A stretch of DNA of 36,306 nucleotides from an uncultured Lachnospiraceae bacterium (GCA_947588845.1 CANQAR010000040.1:1-36306), one strand, 5' to 3'. Numbered from the stretch's first letter, positions 24,910 to 33,921 are shown. The notes: a model not told the origin generated them from the sequence alone. Made by a program: numbers and translations.

Positions 24910-25441
24910 AATCCTTCTCCTTTACCGCGCCGCTGCCGTTTCCGGACAAACCTTCCGGAGATGAGGAAGCGGCGTCCCCATGATAATAAGTTTCCTGCCG
25001 AAATTACGGTCCTCCTGCGGGGGTACAGAGCAGTCGGACAGGCCTTTCGGTCTGATGCTGCATTCCTGACGGAGCGCAGATTGCAACTATTGTATCATAT
25101 TTCCGGGGAGCATAAAACATTTTTTTACAAAAATTTACAGAATTTACAGACTTTTATCCAGGACGCGGCCCGAAATGCGGGCATGAAAGTTTATCTATAA
25201 TTTAACCCGCCGTCGGAAAGCGGCGCCTGTCTCCTTGATTTGGATCTTTTCCTGTGATAATCTTTAAATAAATGAATGATCTGACAGCGGAGCAGAAAAT
25301 TTTGAAATTTTTAATAAAATATTGCAGGCGTTTTAGAATGCGCCTGATATAATATATGCCGGTAAATCGACGTGTCGGTACAGGCGAAGGACAATCAGCC
25401 AAAAAGAGAGAGTCTGATGCAGAAGAAGGGGGACTGCGTTT
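24910..25441. other. Divergent non-coding region between pyk and the response regulator
   Basis: No gene is seen. On the pyk side an extended -10 (TG-A-TACAAT, minus strand, 25089-25097) implies a leader of about 170 bases with a hairpin CGCCGCT/AGCGGCG close to the ribosome site. On the other side, TATAAT (25348-25353) is preceded by the dyad CAGGCG-N10-CGCCTG and leads to the response regulator. Confidence 0.5.
25325..25353 (+). promoter_or_regulatory. Response-regulator promoter with operator-like dyad
   Basis: CAGGCG (25325-25330), 10 bases, CGCCTG (25341-25346), then TATAAT (25348-25353). The best -35 is TTGCAG (25323-25328) at 19 bp, so the dyad sits exactly in the -35/spacer region. 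Confidence 0.5.
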
Positions 25442-26137
25442 ATGTATAATATTCTGGTATGTGACGATGAGAGAGAGATTGTGGATGCGATTGAGATCTA
25501 TCTGACGCAGGAGGGATTTCATGTCCTGAAGGCATATAACGGGCTGGAGGCACTGCAGCTTCTGAAGGAGAATGAGGTGCATCTTCTGATTCTGGATCTG
25601 ATGATGCCGGAGCTGGACGGGATCCACGCGATCATGAAGATCCGGGAGGAGAGCAGCATTCCGATCATCATTCTGTCCGCGAAATCGCAGGATACGGACA
25701 AGGTGCTCGGCCTGAATCTGGGAGCGGACGATTATGTGGCAAAGCCGTTTAACCCGCTGGAGCTTCTGGCGCGCGTGAAATCGCAGATCCGCAGGTACAC
25801 GGACTTCGGTTCTCTGCGGCAGGAAACTTCGGAGAAGATCTACCGGACAGGCGGGCTGATGATCAATGATGACCGCAAAGAAGTCACGGTTGACGGGGAG
25901 CCGGTGAAGCTGACAAGGATTGAATACAATATCCTGCTGTTTCTTGTGAAGAATCAGGGCAAGGTATTTTCCATCGAGCAGATTTATGAGGAGATCTGGA
26001 AGGAGGAAGCGTACGGCGCGGACAACACCGTGACGGTGCATATCCGCCATATCCGGGAGAAAATAGAGATCGATCCGAAAAATCCCAAATATCTCAAAGT
26101 CATCTGGGGAATCGGATATAAAGTGGAGAAAATCTGA
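25442..26137 (+). CDS. OmpR/PhoB-family response regulator
   Basis: A 231-residue two-component transcription factor. The receiver (1-115) has acidic DDE at 8-10, phospho-acceptor Asp52 in LILDLMMPELDG, Ser79 in ILSAKS and Lys101 in AKPFNP. The winged-helix domain (about 135-231) has the typical LTRIEYNILLFLVKNQGKVFS, Y-E-IWKE, TVTVHIRHIREKIE and VIWGIGYKVEK. Its sensor kinase starts 29 bases downstream. Kin to VanR-like regulators; the target genes are unknown. A palindrome overlapping its own promoter may be an autoregulatory site. Confidence 0.94.
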   Translation: MYNILVCDDEREIVDAIEIYLTQEGFHVLKAYNGLEALQLLKENEVHLLILDLMMPELDGIHAIMKIREESSIPIIILSAKSQDTDKVLGLNLGADDYVAKPFNPLELLARVKSQIRRYTDFGSLRQETSEKIYRTGGLMINDDRKEVTVDGEPVKLTRIEYNILLFLVKNQGKVFSIEQIYEEIWKEEAYGADNTVTVHIRHIREKIEIDPKNPKYLKVIWGIGYKVEKI

Positions 26138-26166
26138 ATCCCATAAAAAATCAGAGAGGAGACAAC

Positions 26167-28524
26167 GTGGGAAAGCTGATTTACAGGCGGAGCGTAAAAG
26201 CGATACTGGTCATTTTTCAGGCTGCAGCTGCAGGGATATTTTGTTATTGCCTGCTTAATGCAGCCTTCTGGCTGGATGGTTCCGACAGTATCCGGGAGGC
26301 CGCCGGAGGCTTTGAAGAGTCGGATCTGTTTTTTGAACAGGTGGATACGATTGTCAGGAACAAGATCAAGGGCCAGCAGAACAGCGAGCTTTTTGAGACG
26401 GACAATGTCTTCGACGGGGAGAAGGAGATCGATATTCAGTCTTACGGGGAAGGAAACGTTTCCGTGAAGGATATGAATACGACGTATCTTCTGAAGGATC
26501 TTCTCCGGTTCGGAGGCGACGGAAGCCTGGAGCGGATGGAATCGGCGGTCAGCAAGGCAGTCAGCGAAGAAAGCAGCGGAGGTCTCGCGGCAGGGGAACG
26601 TCTGGATCTGCAGGCGGGTGCTCTGGAGACAATACTGCCGGTGACGGGGATTTCCCTGGCGGAATGTTCGCGGTGGTATTCCGATTCGGCGGGATTTGTA
26701 CTTGACATCTACCGCACGCTTGCGAGGGTCAGCAGGGATATCCGTGAGAAATATGCGGAATACCGGACCCTGCAGGAAGAGAGCTGGTCGCGGTACGCTC
26801 CGAGCAACATTCGTTACTGCATTGAAAATACGGTGACAGGAGAATTATACACCAACCTGGAAGCGGAGGACTATGAGTCTGCGGAGCTTTGCCTGAAGCA
26901 GGAAAAAGGGTTCGTTATTCTTTACGAGGGGGAGCGCAGCTTCAATATTATGGTTGCGAATCCGGATAATGTTCTGAATGAGAAAGCGGCGGACTGGTTT
27001 ATGATGAACCGTTTTGTGAACACGAATGAGAAAGTGCTGCTTGCCTTTCAGCCGGAGTGGCCGGTGAGCGACGAGCTCAAAATGTATGCCAGTTTCTATG
27101 TGCAGCGGGGCGATATTCTTCTGGCCTCTGCGGTTCTGGGGGCAGCCAGCGTGTTTGTCCTGACTGTCTGTTTCCTTCTTACAATGACGGGGGCGGGGCT
27201 GGACCGCAAAGGAGGGAAAGTACGCCTGTACAGGACGGACGCGGTGCCCGCCGAGCTGACAATCTGTATCTATATGTGTCTGTCCGTCGTTCTGGCAATC
27301 TGGACAACGTCCCTGATTCCGGAAAAAAATACGATTCTTGACGCTGACCGGAAGCTTGTGTCACTGACGGCGGCGGCAGGTTATCTGCTCCTGCTCCCGG
27401 GTTTTGCAAGCTTCGCGCGGCGGTATAAGAGCAGGACGCTCTGGTCTGGCAGCATCTGTCATATGCTCCTGCACAGCTGGAAACAGGTTACTTCGTCGAG
27501 AATCATGTCAGGACAGTTTCTGCTGCTTTATCTTGTGTTTTTTGCCCTGAATTTTCTGTTCCTTTTATTTTTCGGGAAAGCCGGGGTGTTTCTTGTGCTG
27601 GTTCTCGATATGCTTGTGCTTCTGTATCTGCTCCGTGATCTGGTTGGCAAACAGAGTGTCTGGGAGGGGATCCATCAGATTTCGACCGGGGATCTGACTT
27701 ACAAAATCGACACGTCCACGCTGCAGGGGGAGACGTACGAGATGGCGAAGGCAATCAACGAAATGGGGGACGGTCTGCAGGAGGCGGTGCAGGCGATCGT
27801 CAAGAATGAACGTCTGAAAGCCGAACTGATCACAAATGTATCGCATGACCTCAAAACGCCGCTGACCTCGATCGTGAATTATGTCGACCTGCTCAAACGG
27901 GAGAATCCGGAGGGAGAGAAGGTGCGCCATTATATCGAAGTTCTTGAACAGAAATCGCAGAGACTGAAACAGCTGACCGAGGATCTTGTGGAGGCAAGCA
28001 GGATCAGTTCGGGAAATATAGAGCTGGACATGATGCGCCTGCCGTTTTACGGCATTCTGGAGCAGGCTTATGGAGAATTTCAGGAGCGGTTTGAGGAACG
28101 TCATCTTGAGACGGTATGGGAGCTGGAAAAACAGCCGCTGTATATTATGGCGGACGGAGCCCGGCTCTGGCGCGTCCTGGAAAATCTGATGGGGAATATT
28201 TACAAATACGCGAAAGAAGGAACCATGCTTCATATTGTGCTGAAACAGGAAGAAGAGGAAGCGGTTTTGCTGATGCAGAACACATCGGCGCAGGAGATTC
28301 TGATAGAGGCGGACGAGCTGACCGGCAGATTTGTGCGCGGCGACCAGAGCCGCAGCACAGAGGGAAGCGGACTGGGACTTTCAATCGCGCAGAATCTGAC
28401 GCAGCTCATGGGAGGAAAATTCAGAGTACGGACCGACGGGACACTGTTTGAGGCATCGGTCTGTTTTCCGCTGGCAGGAGAAGACGTGGCGTTACAGTTC
28501 ACACCCTCACTGAGTTCGAGGTGA
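26167..28524 (+). CDS. Membrane sensor histidine kinase
   Basis: A 785-residue kinase paired with the upstream regulator. TM1 is at about 11-33, followed by a large extracytoplasmic region (34-317) of no recognised family, then about five further hydrophobic helices (318-495) instead of a simple second TM. A linker (about 500-550, HQISTGDLTYKI, HAMP-like) leads to the H-box with His560 in SHDLKTPLTS. The N-box (ENLMGNIYKYAKEG) and G-box (GSGLGLSIAQNL) are intact. A GTG start follows GAGGAGA. The last codons and the stop TGA lie in the terminal inverted repeat of a fold-back element, so the native C-terminus may once have been different. Confidence 0.93.
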   Translation: MGKLIYRRSVKAILVIFQAAAAGIFCYCLLNAAFWLDGSDSIREAAGGFEESDLFFEQVDTIVRNKIKGQQNSELFETDNVFDGEKEIDIQSYGEGNVSVKDMNTTYLLKDLLRFGGDGSLERMESAVSKAVSEESSGGLAAGERLDLQAGALETILPVTGISLAECSRWYSDSAGFVLDIYRTLARVSRDIREKYAEYRTLQEESWSRYAPSNIRYCIENTVTGELYTNLEAEDYESAELCLKQEKGFVILYEGERSFNIMVANPDNVLNEKAADWFMMNRFVNTNEKVLLAFQPEWPVSDELKMYASFYVQRGDILLASAVLGAASVFVLTVCFLLTMTGAGLDRKGGKVRLYRTDAVPAELTICIYMCLSVVLAIWTTSLIPEKNTILDADRKLVSLTAAAGYLLLLPGFASFARRYKSRTLWSGSICHMLLHSWKQVTSSRIMSGQFLLLYLVFFALNFLFLLFFGKAGVFLVLVLDMLVLLYLLRDLVGKQSVWEGIHQISTGDLTYKIDTSTLQGETYEMAKAINEMGDGLQEAVQAIVKNERLKAELITNVSHDLKTPLTSIVNYVDLLKRENPEGEKVRHYIEVLEQKSQRLKQLTEDLVEASRISSGNIELDMMRLPFYGILEQAYGEFQERFEERHLETVWELEKQPLYIMADGARLWRVLENLMGNIYKYAKEGTMLHIVLKQEEEEAVLLMQNTSAQEILIEADELTGRFVRGDQSRSTEGSGLGLSIAQNLTQLMGGKFRVRTDGTLFEASVCFPLAGEDVALQFTPSLSSR

Positions 28525-28755
28525 TTTCCGCACATTTTGTGCGGAAATCCCGAGGTCTGAGGCGCGAAATGCCACGGAAGTGGCATTTCTGTGCATCGCG
28601 AAGCGTTGTTACGTTCACGACCTGCAAGGGAGTGAACAGTAACGACGCGGCGGCAGAAGGCGGCTGAATGGGAAAAGGGCTTCCCCGCGCTGCACCCAAA
28701 TGCCGCTTTCGTGAAATTTCGCGCCGCAGATCCCGGAATGTCCGGAAATCACCTC
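28518..28755. mobile_element. Fold-back (MITE-like) element at the kinase 3' end
   Basis: The outer 19 bases, GAGGTGATTTCCG-C/G-ACATT, are inverted at 28518-28536 and 28737-28755 with one mismatch. The arms remain complementary for about 75 more bases (GGCGCGAAAT...GGCATTT...GTGCA-CGCG in both), and a further GTTAC-TTCAC / GTGAA-GTAAC hairpin lies in the middle. The left arm also forms two perfect local hairpins (GATTTCCGCAC-ATTTT-GTGCGGAAATC; GAAATGCCAC-GGAA-GTGGCATTTC). It has no coding capacity. No target-site duplication was established. Confidence 0.7.
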
Positions 28756-28820
28756 AGCTCGGCGGAGGAATGAATTGTCACCTGTATTTCTAAAATTTGT
28801 ATAAAGAATCGCGGTTTTCG

Positions 28821-28849
28821 TTGACATAAAAAGGTTCGGGCGGTAAGGT
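28821..28849 (+). promoter_or_regulatory. Possible promoter of the zinc-ribbon gene
   Basis: TTGACA (28821-28826) with TAAGGT 17 bases later (28844-28849), just after the fold-back element. The -35 is perfect, the -10 poor. Confidence 0.4.
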
Positions 28850-28886
28850 ACTAAAAAAGCTTATGATGAGAAAAGAGGCGTTGTAT

Positions 28887-29282
28887 ATGAAGGATCGTTT
28901 GAACAGATTCATGAGAGGAAGGTACGGAACGGACGAGCTCTCGCGGTTTCTCCTGGCGTTGTTTATTGTGTGCGTTATCATAAACGCGTTCACCAGGACA
29001 AACATATTTTATGCAGTTTCTCTGGCGCTGCTTGTCGTCTGCTATTATCGTATGTTTTCGAGAAATCATGCGGCGCGTTACGCGGAAAATCAGAAATATC
29101 TGTCGATGAAGAACCGTGTGCTTACAAAGCTCGGTCTTACCGCGCGGCAGAGGGATCAGAGGAAAAAGTATCATATCTATCACTGCCCGTCCTGTAAGCA
29201 GAAGATCCGGATTCCGCGGGGGAAAGGGAAAATCTGTATTACCTGTCCGAAATGCGGGCGTGAATTTACAAAGAAAAGCTGA
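28887..29282 (+). CDS. Membrane protein with C-terminal zinc ribbon
   Basis: A 131-residue protein with a basic N-terminus, two adjacent transmembrane helices (about 20-35 and 39-54), a basic cytoplasmic linker and a rubredoxin-like zinc ribbon at the end (CPSC...CPKC, with IRIPRGKGKI between). I favour the ATG at 28887, 8 bases after AGAGG; ATGs at 28863 and 28866 are alternatives. It heads a cluster with a DUF5685-like and a J-domain gene. Its exact role is unknown; metal-dependent binding of nucleic acid or protein at the membrane is possible. Confidence 0.75.
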   Translation: MKDRLNRFMRGRYGTDELSRFLLALFIVCVIINAFTRTNIFYAVSLALLVVCYYRMFSRNHAARYAENQKYLSMKNRVLTKLGLTARQRDQRKKYHIYHCPSCKQKIRIPRGKGKICITCPKCGREFTKKS

Positions 29283-29383
29283 CAGATGCGCGCGGATCAG
29301 AAGATGAGAAGGCGGGGACCTGGAACGGCGGAAGAGCCGGGCGGTCTGCGCGGGCAGGATCCGGAAAGAAGAGCTGAAGAGCC

Positions 29384-30247
29384 ATGTTTGGATATATTTA
29401 TGTGAATGAACAGGAACTGAAACTGAAAGAATATGCGGAATACCGGGGATTTTACTGCGGGTTATGCCATAATCTGCATATCAGGTATGGACGGATTGCC
29501 CAGTTAATGTTAAACTATGATCTGACATTTCTGGCAATTCTTCTGACAGGGCTGTATGAGCCCCGGGAGGAGATTTCGTACCGCCGCTGCATCTTCCATC
29601 CGGTAACGAAACATATGTACGTGGAGAACGAGGCAGTCCGGTATGCCGCCGACATGTGTGTGATGCTTTCGTGGCAGAAGCTTGCGGACGACTGGAGAGA
29701 TGAGCGCAAATACCCGCAGTTTGCGATGGCGGCAGTTCTGAAAAAGGATTATGCGCGGCTGCGGAAGGAGTATCCGAGGCAGGCGAAAGCCCTTGAACGG
29801 AATATCCGGCTGCTTTCTGAGGCGGAGAAATCCGGACGGAAAGATATCGACTATGTGGCGGGGCTGACGGGAAATTTTCTCGCGGAAATTTTTGCCTGGA
29901 AAGAGGATGAATGGCAGGATGATCTGCGGGCGATGGGATTTTATCTCGGGAAATTTATTTATCTGATGGACGCGCTTGAGGATATTGAGAAGGACAAAAA
30001 GAAGGGAAATTATAATCTGTTTTCTGATTTTGGAGATGTCTGGGAGGAAAGCGCGGAACAGAAGATGCGGGAGCTTCTGGCCGGGATGATGGCGGAGGCA
30101 TCGCGGGCATTTGAACGTCTTCCGGTTATTGAGCATGCCTCGATTATCAGAAATATCCTGTATTCCGGCGTGTGGTGCAGATATGCCGCGATGCGGGAAA
30201 AGGCCGGAGGACAGAGACGAAAAACGGAATGCGTCAGGGAAGGATGA
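29384..30247 (+). CDS. DUF5685-like conserved protein
   Basis: This 287-residue soluble, mostly helical protein has features I associate with DUF5685: an N-terminal GFYCGLCHNL cysteine pair (about 22-30) and a late LGKFIYLMDALEDIEKDKKKGNYN block (about 187-210) with spaced acidic residues, resembling metal-binding D-x3-D patterns of helical prenyl-type enzymes. No catalytic activity is known to me. The start at 29384 has only a weak purine-rich site. It lies between the zinc-ribbon and J-domain genes, and similar trios occur in Lachnospiraceae as far as I recall. Function unknown. Confidence 0.7.
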   Translation: MFGYIYVNEQELKLKEYAEYRGFYCGLCHNLHIRYGRIAQLMLNYDLTFLAILLTGLYEPREEISYRRCIFHPVTKHMYVENEAVRYAADMCVMLSWQKLADDWRDERKYPQFAMAAVLKKDYARLRKEYPRQAKALERNIRLLSEAEKSGRKDIDYVAGLTGNFLAEIFAWKEDEWQDDLRAMGFYLGKFIYLMDALEDIEKDKKKGNYNLFSDFGDVWEESAEQKMRELLAGMMAEASRAFERLPVIEHASIIRNILYSGVWCRYAAMREKAGGQRRKTECVREG

Positions 30248-30311
30248 GGCGGATCGGCTGGAGACGGCGTACTGACTGTGGACGGATTCCAGGGGGACAA
30301 AGAGGAGCAAA

Positions 30312-30983
30312 ATGAGAAATCCATATGAGATTCTGGGGGTATCGGAGAACGCGACGGAGGATGAGATCAAAAAAGCCTACCGTGCGCTCAGCAGGAAGTA
30401 TCATCCGGACGCAAACGTAAACAATCCGCACAAAGATCAGGCGGAGGAGAAATTTAAAGAGATTCAGCAGGCTTATCAGCAGATCATGTATGAGCGTGAG
30501 CACGGGAGGAGCCAGAATGCCGGTTACGGCGGGTTCGGGAGCAGTTATACCGGCTATGGCGGATTCGGCGGCTACGGGGGATTCGGGCAGAACAGCCAGA
30601 GCAGTTCCTGGTCGGATGAGGATGTGCGCATGCAGGCGGCGGCCAATTACATCCGCAGCAGGCACTTTAAGGAAGCGCTTCATGTTCTGTCGGAGCTTTC
30701 CGGCAGAAATGCCAGGTGGTATTATCTGAGTGCGATGGCGAATGCCGGGCAGGGAAACAATGTTCTCGCGAAAGAACACGCGCAGAAGGCAGCGGCGATG
30801 GAGCCGGACAACTTTGAGTATCAGCAGCTGGTGCGTCAGCTTGAGTCGGGCGGCCAGTGGTACCAGTCCATGGGGGAGATGTACGGCAGTCCCATGAATT
30901 CAGGAGGCGACTGGTGTATGCGGGTGTGTCTGCTGAATATGTTCTGCAACTGCTGCTGCGGCGGGAGATTTTTCTTCTGTTAG
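30312..30983 (+). CDS. J-domain protein with TPR-like region and Cys-rich tail
   Basis: A 223-residue co-chaperone-like protein. The J domain (1-62) carries HPD at 31-33, needed to stimulate DnaK. A Gly/Phe/Tyr linker (about 70-95, repeated GYGGFG) is followed by a helical tetratricopeptide-like segment (about 102-175, [17 protein letters not shown], then [14 protein letters not shown]) and a short Cys-rich hydrophobic end ([12 protein letters not shown]). The zinc-finger region of true DnaJ is missing, so it is a specialised J protein. GGAG is upstream. It probably works with the two preceding genes; the client is unknown. Confidence 0.88.
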   Translation: MRNPYEILGVSENATEDEIKKAYRALSRKYHPDANVNNPHKDQAEEKFKEIQQAYQQIMYEREHGRSQNAGYGGFGSSYTGYGGFGGYGGFGQNSQSSSWSDEDVRMQAAANYIRSRHFKEALHVLSELSGRNARWYYLSAMANAGQGNNVLAKEHAQKAAAMEPDNFEYQQLVRQLESGGQWYQSMGEMYGSPMNSGGDWCMRVCLLNMFCNCCCGGRFFFC

Positions 30984-30989
30984 AGTCTA

Positions 30990-31018
30990 TTGCCGTTTAT
31001 GGGAGAAAATGGTATACT
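30990..31018 (+). promoter_or_regulatory. Sigma-A promoter of the FGGY kinase
   Basis: TTGCCG (30990-30995), 17 bases, TATACT (31013-31018), just after the J-domain gene. It implies a leader of about 215 bases that contains the hairpin GGCC-ATGC-CT-GCAT-GGGCC near 31105. Confidence 0.65.
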
Positions 31019-31241
31019 ATGTGTCAGGAAAGTCCGGCTTCTGGGCAGAGACGAGGACAGACTTGTCTGCCGTTCTGTTTTGCGCAGAGACAAAGCGGGA
31101 GAGGCCATGCCTGCATGGGCCGACCAGATGTGTCCGCGGCAGCGGCTGAAATCCGCACAGCGTGTTTCGGCCCGTCCGTGTAAGAAGGCGCCGGACTTTG
31201 ACATGCGGGATAAAGTTTTTATATGGAGGAGGTTACTGTAA

Positions 31242-32849
31242 ATGGGCATTGACAAGAACAAGGCAAAAGAGACGATCGCGGCCGGGAAAGCAATCCTTGG
31301 CATAGAATTTGGTTCGACGAGGATTAAAGCCGTTCTGATCGGGGAGGACAACGCGCCGATCGCTTCGGGAGCGCATGACTGGGAGAATCAGCTGGTGGAC
31401 GGGATCTGGACGTACAGTCTGGACGCAATCTGGACAGGACTCCAGGACAGCTACGCGAAGATGGCGGAAGATGTGAAAGCGAATTATGGTGTGGACGTGG
31501 AGTCGCTGGCAGCGATTGGATTCAGCGCGATGATGCATGGATATATGCCGTTCAACGCTGCAGGGGATCTGCTGGTGCCGTTCCGTACCTGGAGGAATAC
31601 AATTACGGAGAAGGCATCCGCGGAGCTGACAGAGCTGTTCCGGTACCATATCCCGCAGAGATGGAGCATCGCTCATCTGTATCAGGCGATTCTGAACGGT
31701 GAGGAGCACGTGAAGGATATTGCTTTTATCACGACGCTTGAGGGATATATCCACTGGAAACTGACCGGCAGGAAAGTGATCGGCATCGGAGAGGCTTCCG
31801 GCATGTTCCCGATCGATATAGAGAAGAAGAACTACAATGAGAAGATGATCGCCCAGTTCGACGAACTGATTGCGCCGAGGGGATTTGCGTGGAAGCTTGA
31901 GGATATCCTTCCGAAGTCCCTGCTTGCGGGCGAGGATGCCGGCGCGCTGACAGAAGAGGGCGCGAAGCTGCTTGACGTATCCGGAAAACTGAAAGCGGGC
32001 GTTCCGCTCTGCCCGCCGGAAGGAGATGCCGGGACAGGCATGGCGGCGACGAACAGTGTCGCGAAACGGACAGGAAACGTGTCGGCCGGTACTTCCGTAT
32101 TTGCCCAGATTGTTCTTGAGAAGGAACTTTCCAGGGTATACGATGAGATCGACCTTGTGACGACGCCGACAGGCAACCTTGTAGGCATGGTGCACTGCAA
32201 CAACTGTACGTCTGACCTGAATGCGTGGGTAGGCATATTCCGGGAATTTGCGCAGGCGCTCGGCGTGGAAGTCAGCACGGACAAGCTGTTTGGAACGCTG
32301 TACAACAAAGCGCTTGAGGGCGATGCCGACTGCGGCGGACTGCTTGCCTACAATTATTTCTCAGGCGAGCATATCACAGGCTTTGAGGAAGGACGTCCGA
32401 TGATCGTGCGCACGCCGGACGCGGATTTCAGCCTTGCGAACTTCATGCGGGTCAACCTCTTTACTGCGCTTGGAGCGCTCAAGGTGGGTCTTGATATCAT
32501 CCTGAAAGAGGAAGGTGTGAAGGTGGAGAAGATTCTTGGCCACGGCGGTCTGTTTAAGACGAAAGATGTCGGACAGAAGATCATGGCCGCAGCCATGAAC
32601 GCCCCGATCTCTGTCATGGAGACGGCCGGAGAGGGCGGCGCGTGGGGAATGGCTCTGCTCGCTTCCTATATGGTCAACCGGGAAGAGGGAGAGACTCTGG
32701 AATCCTATCTTGAAAACAAAGTATTTGCTGGAGATACCGGTTCCGAGATGCTTCCGGATCCGAAGGACGTAAAAGGATTTGACGATTTTATTTTGAAATA
32801 CAAGGCAGGTCTTCCGATTGAGCGCGCGGCTGTGGAGGCGCTCAGATAG
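31242..32849 (+). CDS. FGGY-family carbohydrate kinase
   Basis: The 535-residue protein has the two-lobe actin-like fold of sugar kinases: phosphate-1 loop [16 protein letters not shown] (18-33), [19 protein letters not shown], the central GEASGMFPI, a second ATP-site region (AGTSVFAQI) and C-terminal [20 protein letters not shown] kinases phosphorylate pentuloses, hexuloses, glycerol or related polyols; it reads like the longer clostridial type found with pentose genes (from memory), but no isomerase or epimerase is beside it, so the substrate is open. GGAGG precedes the ATG. It may form an operon with the membrane protein 49 bases downstream. Confidence 0.88.
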   Translation: MGIDKNKAKETIAAGKAILGIEFGSTRIKAVLIGEDNAPIASGAHDWENQLVDGIWTYSLDAIWTGLQDSYAKMAEDVKANYGVDVESLAAIGFSAMMHGYMPFNAAGDLLVPFRTWRNTITEKASAELTELFRYHIPQRWSIAHLYQAILNGEEHVKDIAFITTLEGYIHWKLTGRKVIGIGEASGMFPIDIEKKNYNEKMIAQFDELIAPRGFAWKLEDILPKSLLAGEDAGALTEEGAKLLDVSGKLKAGVPLCPPEGDAGTGMAATNSVAKRTGNVSAGTSVFAQIVLEKELSRVYDEIDLVTTPTGNLVGMVHCNNCTSDLNAWVGIFREFAQALGVEVSTDKLFGTLYNKALEGDADCGGLLAYNYFSGEHITGFEEGRPMIVRTPDADFSLANFMRVNLFTALGALKVGLDIILKEEGVKVEKILGHGGLFKTKDVGQKIMAAAMNAPISVMETAGEGGAWGMALLASYMVNREEGETLESYLENKVFAGDTGSEMLPDPKDVKGFDDFILKYKAGLPIERAAVEALR

Positions 32850-32898
32850 TTTCCGGCACTTTTGTGTAAGAGTGGTATAACATTAATGAGGATTTTAT

Positions 32899-33624
32899 AT
32901 GGATCAACTTGATAAACAGAAAGAATTAAGCATGGCGATGAACGGCAGAATGGCTCTGCTGATCGTCGGCGTTATGAATGTTGTGACTGCGGTCACCTCA
33001 TCGGCCCTGTACTCCGCGAACATGTTCGTGGCGGTGAACGGCGTCATTCATGGCAATAAGGAGTTCATGGATATTTTTTCCGAGGCAGGGATGAATGTTG
33101 GTCTGGCGGCCGGGATTGGTCTGGCATTTGCGCTGGAAGCGCTGCTTGAAATTTTTTCCGGCGTTTGCGCTGTACGGTTTTCCAACCGCCTGGATAAATC
33201 GAACTTTACGGTCTGTGTAGCCAGGATACTGCTGATCGTGGAGATTCTGATACAGATCTTCCTGGTCTTTGTAGGTATGATGAGTATTGCGCAGCTGTTT
33301 TCGGCTGTCATACTCCCGCTGATCATGCTGTGGGGAGCGACGAGACTGCGCAAACTTGCAAAGAAATATCCGGATCGTGTCTATGCGGTGGAGTCGAGAG
33401 GTGTGCAGGAGCAGAGACAGAGAGCTGCTTCAGGTGCCAAAAGCCTGCATGAGCGGGCCACCATGAAGGCACATACCTGGGACGAAGGAGCTGCGCTTGC
33501 GACAGGCGGGAATGCGGCCGCGGATATTCCGGAGGACGATAGAGATGAAGCTGTCGTTTTGTCAGACGAAAAAGAGGCCGACACAGTTTTGGCAGAGGAA
33601 AGTTCTGCCGGTACAGGTCAGTAG
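32899..33624 (+). CDS. Four-helix membrane protein with acidic tail
   Basis: The 241-residue protein has four hydrophobic helices (about 17-46, 67-92, 103-127, 130-150) then a basic turn (RLRKLAKKYP) and an acidic, low-complexity cytoplasmic tail (about 165-241, rich in Glu/Asp/Ala). I do not recognise a family. The ATG at 32899 has a weak site (TGAGGA, about 10 bases upstream). Context gives little beyond the FGGY kinase; a strong terminator follows. Confidence 0.7.
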   Translation: MDQLDKQKELSMAMNGRMALLIVGVMNVVTAVTSSALYSANMFVAVNGVIHGNKEFMDIFSEAGMNVGLAAGIGLAFALEALLEIFSGVCAVRFSNRLDKSNFTVCVARILLIVEILIQIFLVFVGMMSIAQLFSAVILPLIMLWGATRLRKLAKKYPDRVYAVESRGVQEQRQRAASGAKSLHERATMKAHTWDEGAALATGGNAAADIPEDDRDEAVVLSDEKEADTVLAEESSAGTGQ

Positions 33625-33655
33625 AAAGAGCAGGATGCTGTTTTAAATGAAACGG

Positions 33656-33697
33656 AAAATGCCGATCCCTCTGGTATAGAAGAGGATCGGCATTTTC
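33656..33697 (+). terminator. Terminator of the membrane-protein gene
   Basis: AAAATGCCGATCC (33656-33668) pairs with GGATCGGCATTTT (33684-33696), extended inside by TCT/AGA, followed by C-TATT. It lies 32 bases after the stop codon. Confidence 0.85.
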
Positions 33698-33710
33698 TAT
33701 TCTGCCTGCG

Positions 33711-33791
33711 ATCGAGTAGGAGGCGGCTTTTTCTCCTGCTCGTCCGCGCGGCCCGGGTGCTGCGCCAGCAGCACCCGGGCCTGTGCATGAA
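33711..33791 (-). repeat. Dispersed two-hairpin intergenic repeat, copy C
   Basis: The reverse complement matches copies A and B at the ends (CATGCRCAGGCCC and CGAGCAGGAG...CCTCCTACTCGATC). The central part differs: here it is a perfect 14-bp hairpin GGCCCGGGTGCTGC/GCAGCACCCGGGCC. Its start merges with the T-run of the tRNA terminator. Confidence 0.8.
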
Positions 33792-33821
33792 AAAACCGGA
33801 AATACATAAGTGTATTTCCGG
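33790..33821 (-). terminator. Terminator of the tRNA unit
   Basis: CCGGAAATACA-TAAG-TGTATTTCCGG (11 bp, perfect). On the minus strand six T residues follow; on the plus strand TTTTC follows. Confidence 0.85.
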
Positions 33822-33831
33822 TTTTCAGAAG

Positions 33832-33905
33832 TAGCGGAAGGGAGATTTGAACTCTCGACACCACGGGTATGAACCGTGTGCTCTAGCCAACTGAGCTATT
33901 CCGCC
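33832..33905 (-). tRNA. tRNA-Met (CAT)
   Basis: The minus strand folds as a tRNA: acceptor GGCGGAA/TTCCGCT (first pair G-U), D-stem GCTC/GAGC, anticodon stem CACGG/CCGTG with loop TTCATAC (anticodon CAT), and T-loop TTCAAAT. The anticodon stem lacks the three G-C pairs of initiators, so it is elongator Met or a lysidine-modified Ile tRNA. CCA is not encoded. The T stem has one A-C mismatch. Confidence 0.9.
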
Positions 33906-33921
33906 ATATAATTTTATAATA

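Noticed and set aside
24106-25200. 364-codon plus-strand frame across pyk
   Set aside because: It lies opposite the well-supported pyk gene and its leader, has no family signature, and is a mirror frame.
25202-26050. 282-codon minus-strand frame
   Set aside because: Covers the response-regulator gene and its promoter in antisense; no ribosome site or recognisable domain.
30990-31241. 83-codon frame in the FGGY kinase leader
   Set aside because: Begins within the promoter hexamer and has no ribosome site.
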